Source: Anaplasma platys
Lineage (GTDB): Bacteria > Pseudomonadota > Alphaproteobacteria > Rickettsiales > Anaplasmataceae
Reading direction: 5' to 3'
DNA length: 38,621 nucleotides
Assembly: GCF_012790675.1 (NCBI RefSeq)
Contig: NZ_CP046391.1
Span: forward strand, 185,654 to 224,274
Of this stretch, positions 1-8,957 are shown in pieces. Both the position numbers and the translations under genes were made by a program. The notes under the pieces were generated by a model. That model was not told where the DNA came from and searched no databases. It saw nothing but the letters and a program-made list of their open reading frames with translations. Position 1 is the first letter of the stretch, and each line of letters opens with the position of its first letter.

Positions 1-55
1 ATCGTGGCCGGTACTGCCAAGTAGTAGCATTTTAGTCTTGGTGCGTTCAGGGGCG
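1..55 (+). repeat. 55-bp perfect direct repeat, copy 1 (truncated by window edge)
   Basis: Identical base for base to 15207-15261. Similarity stops abruptly after base 55 (next bases cacccgg here, tgtaaca at the other copy). The left limit is unknown because the window begins inside or at the repeat. At the other copy the left flank is a decayed fragment of the thioredoxin-like gene, so a second such fragment may lie just outside this window. Confidence 0.9.
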
Positions 56-524
56 CACCCGGAGTGGCTATGAAGTGTGACACAGACACCGCGAAATGAT
101 TATAGCAGCGGGACGGCTTGCTAGAAATCTCGAAAACCTAAGGCACGCTACTCTAAATTGCGGGCAACACTGTTACTAGACTTTACCCTATTAGGTAGAT
201 GTGCTAGAGACTGCGTTTGCCCTTAAGTGGTCTTTCTATCTTAGGGTTTGCTGTCGCAGTTGCTGTGATTGTGTCCGCAATTCAGGGCGTGTGTGTTTGT
301 CTCGTTAGGGTTGAGGGACTGTGGCGGAGAGAATATTAAGGGTATTCTTATACACCTTCTGTGGGTGCGAAGCGTAGTTGAATTCGCTCGATTGGACACG
401 CTGATGCACGGATAGAGCGATATATGCTGGTGATGCTGGGGGTCATTTTCATTGACTGCCAGGCCATGTGATGGTATGTGGCATGCTATATTTGCGTGGT
501 GTGGTATTAATAGATGCTTAATGT
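1..524. other. Gene-free stretch upstream of the TRAP permease
   Basis: I see no supported gene here. A minus-strand reading frame at 241-618 exists but overlaps the TRAP start and has a composition unlike a protein (rich in His, Asn, Ser and Thr, no domain). The first 55 bases are one copy of a perfect dispersed repeat whose other copy is at 15207-15261. The rest shows no clear promoter, hairpin or RNA gene. Confidence 0.6.
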
Positions 525-3122
525 ATGAAACTTCATCGAGTAGTGGAAAACTTTGAATATGGGGGGCAGAAGACCCCAGGAGGGCGCGTTGTAGGTTGCG
601 CAGAATTTTTATGGGCATTCTTTCAGTTGTTCATCGCTTCTCCATTGCCGTTCTGGTTAGCATCTCATTATGGCCTGGATGAGTTGGTGCTGTCGGGTGT
701 TAAATCGCGAGTCATACATTTGTCTTTTGCGTTGTTCTTGCTGTTTTTAGTTATGCCTTACAGACGTGGAAAGGAACGGGACAGTGTGGGTGTTATTGAT
801 TGGGTGTTGGCTGTCGTGGCAGCGGGTTCCGTATCGTACGTGCTAATTTTTTATGAAGTTATAACTGAAAGGGTTGCGATGCCCACATTTCTTGATGTGG
901 TTGTTGCTCTGACAGGCATTGTGCTTCTTATGGAGGCGGCCCGGCGCGCTATTGGCTTCCCGATAGTAATTGTTTCTAGCGTTTTTCTGTTGTATGCGGC
1001 GTTTGGCTACCTGTTGCCTGACATAGTTGCGCACAGGGGGCATGATCTTACGTCCATAGTGTCGCACAATTGGTTGACCTCCGAGGGGATATTTGGTGTT
1101 GCTTTAGGGGTGTCATGTAATTTTGTTTTCATGTACGTTCTTTTCGGTGCTTTGTTAGATAAAGCAGGTGCTGGTGGTTTTTTTATGAAGCTGTCAGTGG
1201 CGCTGCTCAGAGGATCGGTTGGTGGCCCAGCTAAAGCAGCGGTTGTTGGGTCTGGCTTCATGGGGATGATGTCAGGATCATCAGTCGCCAATACCGTGAC
1301 GGTTGGATCATTTACTATCCCGTTAATGAAAAAAATGGGCATGTCCCCGGAAAAGGCAGCAGCAGTCGAAGTGTCTGCGGGAATCAATGGTCAAATAACT
1401 CCTCCAGTTATGGGGGCGGCAGCGTTTTTAATGGCGGAGTTTTTAGCGCTTCCATACTCTGATATAGTCAAGCACGCCCTTGTGCCGGCGCTTATGGTAT
1501 ACATTGGGTTGCTAGTGATAGTGCACTTTGAAGCCAAGCGCCTACAATATGATCTAGGAATCGCTGATAACCAGGCTGGCAGCGTATCACGAATTCCAAT
1601 GATGATCCTTAGGTTCCTCATAGGAGTGGTGTCTATAATTCTACTATTCGGATTTGTGCATCTGGTTGTAGATGGGGTGACTATATTGGGGTTTCATGTG
1701 CCTGGGATCAGAGACATATTCCAGGATGCTAGCGTCTATGCGATGGCTGCTCTTCTGGTGGTATCGTACATAGCGATATTGGTATACCGCCCACAGAAGA
1801 ACAGTGCAGATTCTGTTAAGGGCGAAGAGTTCTCAATGTCGGATAACTTGTCGGAGAGTGCTTGGGATATCTTTAGGCAGGGACTGCATTATTTCATACC
1901 GGTTCTAATCCTTGTATGGTCTTTGGTAGTTGAAAAGGTGTCGTCGTCCCTGGCGTGCTTTTGGACTAATCTGTTCCTAATATTCATGTTGTTGGCTGAG
2001 GGAGTAGTGGCGTCAGTGAGAGCACGCAATTATTCCAATATTATCCCAGCGCTATACGCAGACCTCAAAAGAGTTGTTTCTGCAATGATGTTTAGCTCTA
2101 GGAACATGTTGCCGATAGCAGTGGCTACTGCCACTGCGGGCATCGTAGTTGGGATGGTGGGGCTTACTGGCTTTGGTTTGTCTATTGGCGCGTTGGTGGA
2201 TGCGTTAGCGGGAAGTAGTGTTCTCCTGGCGCTGTTAGTAACAGCAGTGATTTGCATTGTTCTCGGGATGGGCATGCCTACGACCGGGTGCTACATTATT
2301 GTTTCCACGCTTGTCGTTCCAGCGCTGAGCATCCTCGCCCACAAGAATGGCTTACAAACACCGCTGGTGGCGCTGCATTTGTTTGTGTTTTACTTTGGTC
2401 TTATGGCTGATGTAACTCCTCCTGTTGGCATAGCGTCCTACGCAGCTGCGGCTATTGCCAAGGCAAATTCCTTTAAGACAGGGGTGCAGTCGTTCTTGTA
2501 TAACATAAAGACTATGGTGATCCCGTTTATGTTTGTCTTCAACGGTAACATAATTTTGCACGGTGTTGAGAGTGTAGGGAGTGCCGTTCTAGATATAGTG
2601 ATTGCTACAATGAGTGTTGTGGTTCTTTCCTCCGGTATGCAGGGGTTTTTCTTTAAAAAGAACAAACTTTACGAATCTGCAGCCCTAATCTTATGCGGGG
2701 TAATGCTTATGGCCCCTGGCGGTATAGCTAACTATTTTTATGGGAACAGCAAAGAAGTGTTCATAGAAGGAACCAGGGTAACTGTCGGAAAGGGAGATAG
2801 TGTAAGAATAAATTACAGCCGAGAGGTAGGCGCTAGCGGCGGGTATGTGGTGGTACCTGTGCAGGAAAGATATACGGGTGGCATGTCCGGGTTGCTGAAC
2901 AGCCAGGCGGGTCTCGAAGTTGGCACGATCAATGGGAGGATTGTGGTCTTAGATACGATGAAAGGCGGCTACGTTCACAATTATCTGGATGAAGGCGATG
3001 TAATAACGCGCCTTGAGGTGTTAAAAAGGAATAACAATGGATACTATGTGGTAACGGTTGCTGTGGTATTGTTAGCAGTGTTGGTCTTTCTTCAACGTAG
3101 TAGAAATGACGTTACACGGTAA
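525..3122 (+). CDS. TRAP transporter, fused 4TM/12TM permease
   Basis: This 865-residue, very hydrophobic protein is a fused TRAP permease, with small DctQ-like and large DctM-like parts in one chain. TRAP systems import organic acids or similar solutes using an ion gradient and an extracytoplasmic binding protein. Family marks include SGSSVANT near residue 249, GQITPPVMGAA near 290, GMGMPTTGCY near 582 and DVTPPVGIASYAAA near 630. The last 170 or so residues form a soluble segment followed by a final membrane helix, which fits the DUF3394 tail seen on such permeases. No binding-protein gene lies nearby, so the substrate cannot be read from context. cvpA starts 10 bases after the stop and is probably co-transcribed. 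I kept the ATG at 525, the first methionine of the frame; no strong ribosome binding site is visible. Confidence 0.9.
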   Translation: MKLHRVVENFEYGGQKTPGGRVVGCAEFLWAFFQLFIASPLPFWLASHYGLDELVLSGVKSRVIHLSFALFLLFLVMPYRRGKERDSVGVIDWVLAVVAAGSVSYVLIFYEVITERVAMPTFLDVVVALTGIVLLMEAARRAIGFPIVIVSSVFLLYAAFGYLLPDIVAHRGHDLTSIVSHNWLTSEGIFGVALGVSCNFVFMYVLFGALLDKAGAGGFFMKLSVALLRGSVGGPAKAAVVGSGFMGMMSGSSVANTVTVGSFTIPLMKKMGMSPEKAAAVEVSAGINGQITPPVMGAAAFLMAEFLALPYSDIVKHALVPALMVYIGLLVIVHFEAKRLQYDLGIADNQAGSVSRIPMMILRFLIGVVSIILLFGFVHLVVDGVTILGFHVPGIRDIFQDASVYAMAALLVVSYIAILVYRPQKNSADSVKGEEFSMSDNLSESAWDIFRQGLHYFIPVLILVWSLVVEKVSSSLACFWTNLFLIFMLLAEGVVASVRARNYSNIIPALYADLKRVVSAMMFSSRNMLPIAVATATAGIVVGMVGLTGFGLSIGALVDALAGSSVLLALLVTAVICIVLGMGMPTTGCYIIVSTLVVPALSILAHKNGLQTPLVALHLFVFYFGLMADVTPPVGIASYAAAAIAKANSFKTGVQSFLYNIKTMVIPFMFVFNGNIILHGVESVGSAVLDIVIATMSVVVLSSGMQGFFFKKNKLYESAALILCGVMLMAPGGIANYFYGNSKEVFIEGTRVTVGKGDSVRINYSREVGASGGYVVVPVQERYTGGMSGLLNSQAGLEVGTINGRIVVLDTMKGGYVHNYLDEGDVITRLEVLKRNNNGYYVVTVAVVLLAVLVFLQRSRNDVTR

Positions 3123-3132
3123 AGGGTGAGCT

Positions 3133-3747
3133 ATGGTATTGGACATCGCTGTTGCTCTTATAGTACTGCTGCTGTTAACTCTTGGTTTTATCAGGGGTTT
3201 TATCAAGGAAGTGTTGGGTCTTGCTGGGCTAGCGCTGTCAATTGGGGCAACCATGGCGAGGCACGACCACTTTTTTGACACGTTTAGTGCGCGTGTTCCC
3301 TCCGAAGCCTTGGCTGGGGTTCTCTCGGGAGGAACTGTTTTCGTTTTGTCTATAACCTGTGCGATTTTAGCGGGAAGTATAATTGTGCGTTTGTTAGAGC
3401 CTTTAAGGCACAGTGTTCTTGACAAGACGGCGGGCTCTATTGTAGGCATAGCAAAGGGGTTGGTTATTTCATACTTCTTGTTCTTTGCCATGGAAACATT
3501 GCTGTATGTTTTTGCACCGTATCCTAAAAGTGCCAGTGGTAATGATGAAGCAGTAGAGAATGTGGAACTTCCAGGATGGTTTGTTGACACATATTCCTAC
3601 GGGGTTTTCTCCGTTGCTAGTGAGTATATGGGGAGCACCTTATCGGATGGCACGTATGAGCAAATTACCTTAGCTGCCAGGGATTTGCTGGATAAAAAGC
3701 GCTCTGGTCGAGCTATGACTCTTCATAAAAATCACGAAGAGCCTTAG
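3133..3747 (+). CDS. CvpA family inner-membrane protein
   Basis: This 204-residue protein has the CvpA family pattern: an N-terminal hydrophobic helix, then a GFIRGFIKE element near residues 18-26, and further helices to about residue 130. The C-terminal third is soluble and charged. CvpA was named for colicin V production in E. coli; relatives are widespread membrane proteins linked to envelope stress, and the biochemical role is unsettled. The ATG is preceded by an AAGGGTGAG-like binding site and lies 10 bases after the TRAP permease stop, so the two probably form one transcript. The rpsF promoter begins right after its stop. Confidence 0.8.
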   Translation: MVLDIAVALIVLLLLTLGFIRGFIKEVLGLAGLALSIGATMARHDHFFDTFSARVPSEALAGVLSGGTVFVLSITCAILAGSIIVRLLEPLRHSVLDKTAGSIVGIAKGLVISYFLFFAMETLLYVFAPYPKSASGNDEAVENVELPGWFVDTYSYGVFSVASEYMGSTLSDGTYEQITLAARDLLDKKRSGRAMTLHKNHEEP

Positions 3748-3759
3748 GTGCGATATTTC

Positions 3760-3787
3760 TTGATTGTGTCCGGTCGTCATATATAAT
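3760..3787 (+). promoter_or_regulatory. Sigma-70-type promoter for rpsF-rpsR-rplI
   Basis: TTGATT at 3760-3765 and a perfect TATAAT at 3782-3787 are separated by 16 bases. The expected start near 3794 leaves a leader of about 30 bases before the rpsF GTG. It sits just after the cvpA stop, separating the ribosomal cluster from the TRAP/cvpA unit. Seen in sequence; activity is inferred. Confidence 0.55.
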
Positions 3788-3823
3788 ACCGGGATGGGTT
3801 TTCATTTAAGGGGAGGTTTTGTA

Positions 3824-4153
3824 GTGCCTTTTTACGAGTTTGCTTTTATAGCACAACAGGGCTTAACTCAGTATGAGCTCGAAGGGCTTTCGAAGGGGTT
3901 AACAGCCTTGTTGGTGAAGATGGGGGGTGAGCTTGTAAAATATGAGTACTGGGGCCTTCTGGATTTTGCATATAGCATCGCGAAAAACAATAAGGGGCAT
4001 TATTGTATGATGTACATGAGAGCCACTCCGACCGCGATGGATGAGTTTAAGCGTAAGATAAAGCTCAACGAAGATGTGTTGAGATTTTTATGTTTAAAGG
4101 TGGATAAAGTCCCAGAGGGGAGGTCTGCCATGATGGGTTCTGATCAGGATTAG
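3824..4153 (+). CDS. rpsF: 30S ribosomal protein S6
   Basis: S6 of the small ribosomal subunit binds 16S rRNA together with S18. The sequence opens [12 protein letters not shown] and carries the characteristic [17 protein letters not shown] segment (residues about 44-60), as in bacterial S6. The frame is open further upstream, but the start is set at the GTG at 3824 because the protein then begins as S6 usually does and AGGGGAGG stands 7-8 bases upstream. This gives 109 residues, a normal S6 length. rpsR follows after 10 bases in the usual rpsF-rpsR-rplI order. Confidence 0.93.
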   Translation: MPFYEFAFIAQQGLTQYELEGLSKGLTALLVKMGGELVKYEYWGLLDFAYSIAKNNKGHYCMMYMRATPTAMDEFKRKIKLNEDVLRFLCLKVDKVPEGRSAMMGSDQD

Positions 4154-4163
4154 GAGGTTTTTT

Positions 4164-4451
4164 GTGTCGCATGGGGAAAAAAAGCATGGCGGTGATGGAG
4201 GCTCAGGGAGTTCGTATTCTCCTTTAGTGTACCTCAAAAGGCCATATTTCAGAAAATCTAGAACTTGCCCTTTGGCGCAGTGCCCGGATGAAGATATTGA
4301 TTACAAGAACAAGGTCTTGCTTTCAAAGTTTGTTTCAGAGTACGGTAGGATACTGCCGAGTCGGATAACTTCGGTATCTGCTAGTAAGCAAAAGCTGCTT
4401 GCGCGTGCTATCAAGAGGGCTAGGTTCCTTGCGCTGTTGCCTTATTGCTAA
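4164..4451 (+). CDS. rpsR: 30S ribosomal protein S18
   Basis: S18 partners with S6 on the small-subunit platform. The 95-residue sequence has an N-terminal Gly/Ser/Lys-rich tail, then the conserved core with [21 protein letters not shown] and the terminal [20 protein letters not shown] block. Translation begins at a GTG preceded by a strong AGGAGG at 4152-4157, overlapping the rpsF stop region. The two cysteines in RTCPLAQCP near residues 34-40 are of the kind found in zinc-type S18 proteins; zinc binding is inference only. Confidence 0.93.
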   Translation: MSHGEKKHGGDGGSGSSYSPLVYLKRPYFRKSRTCPLAQCPDEDIDYKNKVLLSKFVSEYGRILPSRITSVSASKQKLLARAIKRARFLALLPYC

Positions 4452-4473
4452 TTAGTGTAATGTGGGTCTTTTG

Positions 4474-5100
4474 ATGTTATCGGTAATTCTTAGGTCTAGT
4501 GTGCGCGGCTTGGGTAAAGCCGGCGAGGTTGCCAGGGTGAAGCCTGGATACGCTAGGTATCTGCTGTCTGACGGCAAAGCTGTGAGAGCAACGAAGAGGA
4601 ACATGGAGCTGTTGGAAGAAAAGCTCTCAGTAATCGCTGAGCAAAGCGAGAAGAAGTTGAGGGAGGCAGATAAGGCGGCTGCGTCTCTGGCTGAGGAATG
4701 TTTGATCATCATCAGGCAGGCCTCCGATGACGGAAAGCTCTTCGGTTCTGTAACTGTTCGTGATGTTGCGAAATTGCTTGACGCTATAGGCTATGCTGTG
4801 CAGCCCAAGGAAGTGTTTTTTAGTGAAACGATAAAGCGCACTGGTGAATATGATGTGAGCGTTGAATTGCATGCGGACCTAGTTGCCGTGGTGAAGCTCC
4901 ACGTTGTTCGCAACGATGCCGAGGCAGAGAGAGTGAAGCTAGCGGTGGCTCGTGAGAAGAAGAGCAGGAGTGAGGTAGTGGCTGCGGAGGCAGCAGAAGC
5001 TGCGTCTTCTGGTGCCTCTGCTGTAGCAGAATCTGAGGGTGTGAGTGCGCCTGCCATGGGGGAGAGCGTAAGCAGCGGGGATGTGGAAGGCAGTATTTAG
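4474..5100 (+). CDS. rplI: 50S ribosomal protein L9, with C-terminal extension
   Basis: L9 is a two-domain protein that binds 23S rRNA near the L1 stalk. The N-terminal domain is clear: [18 protein letters not shown], then [10 protein letters not shown], joined by a long charged helix (about residues 40-75) to a C-terminal domain that ends near residue 150. About 55 residues follow that ordinary L9 lacks, rich in Ala, Glu, Ser and Gly. I chose the ATG at 4474, matching the usual L9 start; an in-frame GTG at 4462 would add four residues. It follows rpsR by about 20 bases, and glyA starts 8 bases after the stop. Confidence 0.92.
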   Translation: MLSVILRSSVRGLGKAGEVARVKPGYARYLLSDGKAVRATKRNMELLEEKLSVIAEQSEKKLREADKAAASLAEECLIIIRQASDDGKLFGSVTVRDVAKLLDAIGYAVQPKEVFFSETIKRTGEYDVSVELHADLVAVVKLHVVRNDAEAERVKLAVAREKKSRSEVVAAEAAEAASSGASAVAESEGVSAPAMGESVSSGDVEGSI

Positions 5101-5108
5101 AGGGCTCG

Positions 5109-6383
5109 ATGAGGTGCGTGGATAGCCGAGGTGTGGTTGAGTCTGATGCGGGGGTTGCTGCGTGTTTAAAGGCTGAGCTGGATAGGCAAAATTCCTGTTT
5201 GCAGATGATAGCATCGGAGAATTTTGTGAGCCGTGCGGTGTTGCAAGCCCAGGGGTCTGTTTTGACCAACAAGTATGCCGAAGGATATCCCGGTAATAGG
5301 TACTATTGCGGATGCGAAGCTGTTGATGTGGCTGAGCGTCTTGCGATGGAGAGGTTGTGTGAGCTTTTTGGGTGTAAGTACGCTAATGTACAGCCTCATT
5401 CAGGTTCGCAGGCAAATCAACAGGTATTTTTTGCGCTTTTGAAGCCGGGCGATACTGTGTTGGGTATGTCGTTGTCTTCGGGTGGGCATTTGACGCATGG
5501 TGCTGCTCCTAATATGTCGGGCCAGTGGTTCAATGCAGTGCAGTACGATGTCCGGGAGGATACCTGTCTTCTTGATATGGACGAAGTGGAAGCTATAGCT
5601 CTGGAGACGAAGCCCGCTTTGATTATTGCTGGGGCGTCTTCATATCCCAGGCATATAGACTTCAAGGCATTTAGGGCGATTGCTGATAAAGTGGGGGCAT
5701 ACCTTCATGCTGACATTGCTCACTACTCGGGTTTGATCGCTGGAGGCCATTATCCTTCTCCGTTTGGCCATGCGCATGTTGTAACTTCAACGACTCATAA
5801 GACTCTGCGTGGGCCGCGGGGTGGTGTCGTCATGACTGATGATGAGGAAATTCACAAAAAAATTAGATCTTCGGTGTTCCCCGGAACGCAGGGTGGAGCA
5901 CTTATGCACGTTATAGCTGCTAAGGCTATAGCGTTTCGTGAGGCGATGAGCCCTGATTTTAAGCTTTACATAAAGCAGGTTCTGGATAATTCTCGCGCGC
6001 TCGCGGGCGTTTTGTTGGCTGGGGGGTTGAACGTTGTCACTGGTGGAACCGATAGCCACATGGTGGTGGTTGATCTGAGGTCGCGTGGGCTAGCGGGCAA
6101 GGATGTTGCATTGTCTCTGGAGAGATCCGGGATAGTTTGTAACAAAAATGGTGTGCCCTTCGATACGGAAAAACCGTGGATTACTTCAGGAATCAGATTG
6201 GGTTCTGCGGCGGAAACTTCTAGAGGCCTTGGGGTTTCTGAATTTGAAGAAATTGGCCGTTTGGTGCTGAAAGTTGTTGATTCTATGGCTCGTGGCGTTA
6301 GCGATATGTCTGCTGTGGAGTCTGAAGTGCGCTCCATGGTTGCCAGTCTTGTTCGACCTTTGCCCTACGCTACTGCTATGTAG
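5109..6383 (+). CDS. glyA: Serine hydroxymethyltransferase
   Basis: This PLP enzyme interconverts serine plus tetrahydrofolate with glycine plus 5,10-methylene-tetrahydrofolate, the main one-carbon source in the cytoplasm. The 424-residue length is normal. Visible marks are MIASENFVS near residue 34, [14 protein letters not shown] near 56-69, and the PLP-lysine motif [13 protein letters not shown] with the lysine at about residue 231. AGAGGG precedes the ATG. The gene begins 8 bases after rplI, so it is probably read from the ribosomal promoter. Its product pool supplies FolD (18.95 kb) and ThyX (11.56 kb), both in this window. Confidence 0.96.
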   Translation: MRCVDSRGVVESDAGVAACLKAELDRQNSCLQMIASENFVSRAVLQAQGSVLTNKYAEGYPGNRYYCGCEAVDVAERLAMERLCELFGCKYANVQPHSGSQANQQVFFALLKPGDTVLGMSLSSGGHLTHGAAPNMSGQWFNAVQYDVREDTCLLDMDEVEAIALETKPALIIAGASSYPRHIDFKAFRAIADKVGAYLHADIAHYSGLIAGGHYPSPFGHAHVVTSTTHKTLRGPRGGVVMTDDEEIHKKIRSSVFPGTQGGALMHVIAAKAIAFREAMSPDFKLYIKQVLDNSRALAGVLLAGGLNVVTGGTDSHMVVVDLRSRGLAGKDVALSLERSGIVCNKNGVPFDTEKPWITSGIRLGSAAETSRGLGVSEFEEIGRLVLKVVDSMARGVSDMSAVESEVRSMVASLVRPLPYATAM

Positions 6384-6544
6384 CGCTGGAGGTGTAGGAA
6401 GTGGGTGGCCGTCTGTCTTTTTCTCTGTAGCTTGCGCGTGTTGTTGGGTTGCTGTGGATCCTCTTTGCAGTTAAGATTACACCGCAGCTGCAGGCGGGCT
6501 GTGCTTTTACCGAGAGTTTGTTCGTAAAAATACCTAGTCTGGTT

Positions 6545-6550
6545 TATAAT
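6545..6550 (+). promoter_or_regulatory. Candidate -10 element for cyaY
   Basis: A perfect TATAAT stands in the 172-base glyA-cyaY gap. The -35 region is poor: TTCGTA at 6521-6526 with an 18-base spacer is the best match. If this promoter is real, transcription begins near 6557, at or just past the upstream GTG at 6556, which favours one of the later start codons or a leaderless message. Confidence 0.35.
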
Positions 6551-6585
6551 TTGTTGTGGCTACTGTAGTGTCGTTTATGGTGAGT

Positions 6586-6918
6586 ATGAGCTCTAACACT
6601 GATCTGTGGACCTTGGCGAATGGCGCGCTTGAGTCTTTACTGGTGATGGTGGAGGCTATGGAGGTGCCTGAAGGTTCTGTTCCCGTTTCTTGTGACAGGG
6701 GGAGCGATTCGGTAGAGATTACAGACGGGGAAAATTCTTACTTAGTAAGCTGGCACGCACCTACTTCTCAAATTTGGGTGGCTTCGCCTATTAGTGGTTC
6801 CGTACGTTTTGCATATGATTCGGAAAAGGAATGCTGGTGGGACGCTAGGGGCAATCAAGAGCTATTCACTTTTGTGAAGGCAGAGGTTTGTGACATATTT
6901 GGTATCTTAGGAGGATAA
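6586..6918 (+). CDS. cyaY: Frataxin-like iron-binding protein CyaY
   Basis: CyaY/frataxin binds iron through an acidic helix and modulates iron-sulfur cluster assembly by the IscS/IscU machinery. The family core is visible: an N-terminal helix with Glu residues (ALESLLVMVEAME), an acidic strand region, then the diagnostic SQIWVASPISGSVRF and a following WWDARG. In length (about 110 residues from this start) it matches bacterial CyaY. Starts at 6556 (GTG), 6568 (GTG) and 6577 (ATG) are also in frame; I chose 6586 because the helix begins just after it and a -10 box at 6545-6550 argues against the first GTG. The ABC exporter starts 7 bases after the stop, with its AGGAGG inside the end of this gene. 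Confidence 0.85.
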   Translation: MSSNTDLWTLANGALESLLVMVEAMEVPEGSVPVSCDRGSDSVEITDGENSYLVSWHAPTSQIWVASPISGSVRFAYDSEKECWWDARGNQELFTFVKAEVCDIFGILGG

Positions 6919-6925
6919 GTGTTCG

Positions 6926-8677
6926 ATGAGGGTGCTGCTCTCCTATATCATGCCGTACAAGAAGTACTTTCTCTTGGCATATCTCGTAATAATAATCAGT
7001 TCGGGGGCCATTTTAGCATTTGGCCGTAGTTTGAGGTCTTTAGTCGATGCTGGACTGTTAAACGGATCAGCTAGTAGCCCGGCGCCATTCATTGGGTTAA
7101 TGTTTCTTGTTCTCACCATTGCTGTGGGTTCATTCCTCCGGATTTGGCTATGCGGCAAAGGCGCTGCACATGTGGTTAAAGATATTAGACGGCAGATTTA
7201 TGACAAAATTCTCAGTTTGTCTTCAAGTGTTTTGGAAAATACCAGCATTTCGTTGCTAATGACCAGGCTAATTACTGATACTGCAACTCTACAGACGGTG
7301 CTCAGTGGGAGTGTTCTGGTTATTCTACGCAATGTCACTGTCTTGCTGAGTAGTGTCGGAATGCTGATTCACACTAGTTTGGATCTTACCGTGCGAGTCG
7401 CTCTGGTGTTACCGGCCTTAATATTGATAGTTGCTTTTGTGGGGAAGCGAGTAAAAAGTGCAGCGCATGCCTTGCGAAATAGAACTGACGGGCTAGTCCA
7501 TTTTGGCGAGGAGACATGTAGCGGCATTGCCGCGGTTCAGCTTTTGGTTGCAGAAGATATAGTACGTTCAAAATTTTCTAGCTTGTTGGACAAGGTATCC
7601 ACCGCGACATATAGGCACGTTCTGCTCAGGGCGTTGTTGGTGACGCTGGTCATTTCTGCGGTTACTGGAGCAATAGGCCTGGTGCTGTGGATTGGTCTCA
7701 GTGCTGTTGGGGAGCAGAGCATGAGTGCTGGGACTCTGCTTTCTTTCATTTTTTACTCTGCGTTGGCAGCTGGGGCCATTAATGGGCTAGGCGACAACGT
7801 GCACGATCTTCAGAAGGCTGCTGACATTTCCGAGGATATTTCTGAGCTGCTGCGACTTGATCCGGGAATCAAAGACGCTCCTGATTGCATAGACATTGAC
7901 TCGATAAAAGATTCTGTGGATCTGAACAATATCACTTTTTACTACAACGACCGCGATGCCCTTGTCCTGAAAGATATTAATGTTTCCATGAGAGCGGGGG
8001 AGAAAATAGCATTCGTGGGTTATTCTGGCAGTGGTAAGAGCACAATAGTGCATCTTTTGCTAAGAATGTACGACACTAGCCAGGGAAGTATTACCATAGA
8101 TGGTGTTGACATCAAGGAGATATCACTGAAGAGCTTACGCTCGCTTTTTTGTGTGGTGCCGCAGTGTCCGGTAATTTTTTCCGGGACCATACTTGATAAT
8201 GTCACTTATGGTGTGGAGGAATACACCGAAGCGCAGTTGCGTGAGGCTATAGAAGGGGCAAGCATTGCGAGTTTTGTTGAGAGTCTGCCTGAGGGACTGC
8301 ATACATGCGTTGGCGAAAAAGGCATGTGTTTGTCAGAAGGGCAGAAGCAGCGTATCGCCATAGCCCGCGCTATTTTACGCAAGCCTAAAGTGTTGATTCT
8401 TGATGAGGCAACATCTGCCCTGGATACTGACAACGAGCACAAGATTTTAGATGTTCTGAACAGGCTCATGAGCGGCAAGCTCACCATAATGGTTGCTCAT
8501 AGGCTCACTACCGTTGTCAATGCAGATAAGATTATTGTGCTTAGCAATGGTGCAATACAAGAGGTAGGCACCCACGAGCAGTTAATGCGCGACAAGAACA
8601 GTACTTACGCACGGCTGTTTGAACTGCAATACAGCAAGTCTGAGGGTGATTGGCGATCTGCTGAGAGTGCTGGCTAA
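6926..8677 (+). CDS. ABC exporter, fused membrane and ATPase domains
   Basis: This 583-residue half-transporter has about six membrane helices in residues 1-300 and an ATPase domain in the last 250. Visible ATPase elements: Walker A GYSGSGKST at 365-373, Q-loop VPQCPV near 411, signature LSEGQKQR at 469-476, Walker B VLILDEATSALD near 489-500 and H-loop AHRL near 531. It would act as a dimer exporting a lipid or hydrophobic compound (MsbA/ABCB-like); the substrate cannot be read from the sequence. The signature has Glu where LSGGQ has Gly, a variant seen in some working exporters. AGGAGG lies 11 bases before the ATG, inside the end of cyaY, so the two genes are probably coupled. Confidence 0.9.
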   Translation: MRVLLSYIMPYKKYFLLAYLVIIISSGAILAFGRSLRSLVDAGLLNGSASSPAPFIGLMFLVLTIAVGSFLRIWLCGKGAAHVVKDIRRQIYDKILSLSSSVLENTSISLLMTRLITDTATLQTVLSGSVLVILRNVTVLLSSVGMLIHTSLDLTVRVALVLPALILIVAFVGKRVKSAAHALRNRTDGLVHFGEETCSGIAAVQLLVAEDIVRSKFSSLLDKVSTATYRHVLLRALLVTLVISAVTGAIGLVLWIGLSAVGEQSMSAGTLLSFIFYSALAAGAINGLGDNVHDLQKAADISEDISELLRLDPGIKDAPDCIDIDSIKDSVDLNNITFYYNDRDALVLKDINVSMRAGEKIAFVGYSGSGKSTIVHLLLRMYDTSQGSITIDGVDIKEISLKSLRSLFCVVPQCPVIFSGTILDNVTYGVEEYTEAQLREAIEGASIASFVESLPEGLHTCVGEKGMCLSEGQKQRIAIARAILRKPKVLILDEATSALDTDNEHKILDVLNRLMSGKLTIMVAHRLTTVVNADKIIVLSNGAIQEVGTHEQLMRDKNSTYARLFELQYSKSEGDWRSAESAG

Positions 8678-8957
8678 TTATATATTGGCTATATTGGCGC
8701 AGTACAATGGTTTTCCAAAGTTTTTGAGGTGTTTACTACTTTCACGATATTCGAAGCTCGCCTTTCTCAGTACTGGACGGGTCTGCACAAACGTTTGTAT
8801 ACCGGTAGCATTATTAAGTTTTGTTATGCGTGTTCAGTAAGGAAGATAACAGCTGTAAGGGCTATAGCTGGTGATTGGCATTCAAAGTTGTGTTGACTAC
8901 CGAGGGGATTGTGGTAGCCTAAAAGTAGTTTCCGCGTTAGCAAGTTGTGTGGTAGGG
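8678..8957. other. Spacer between ABC exporter and sdhA
   Basis: No gene is supported here. The sdhA reading frame is open back to 8871, but the family start is at 8958. The candidate sdhA promoter lies at 8893-8920. Nothing else stands out. Confidence 0.5.
8893..8920 (+). promoter_or_regulatory. Candidate promoter for sdhA-sdhB-thyX
   Basis: TTGACT (8893-8898) and TAGCCT (8915-8920) are 16 bases apart, placing a start near 8928, 30 bases before the sdhA ATG. The -10 is imperfect. The same pair of hexamers with a 17-base spacer lies in front of the cytochrome c gene. Confidence 0.3.

Noticed and set aside
241..618. A 125-codon minus-strand open frame at the window start
   Set aside because: Overlaps the TRAP permease start and has a His/Asn/Thr-rich composition typical of chance frames.
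3072..3590. A 172-codon minus-strand open frame
   Set aside because: Antisense to cvpA; no domain and no binding site.
4820..5272. A 150-codon minus-strand frame spanning the rplI-glyA junction
   Set aside because: It crosses two confident genes on the other strand and shows no protein features.
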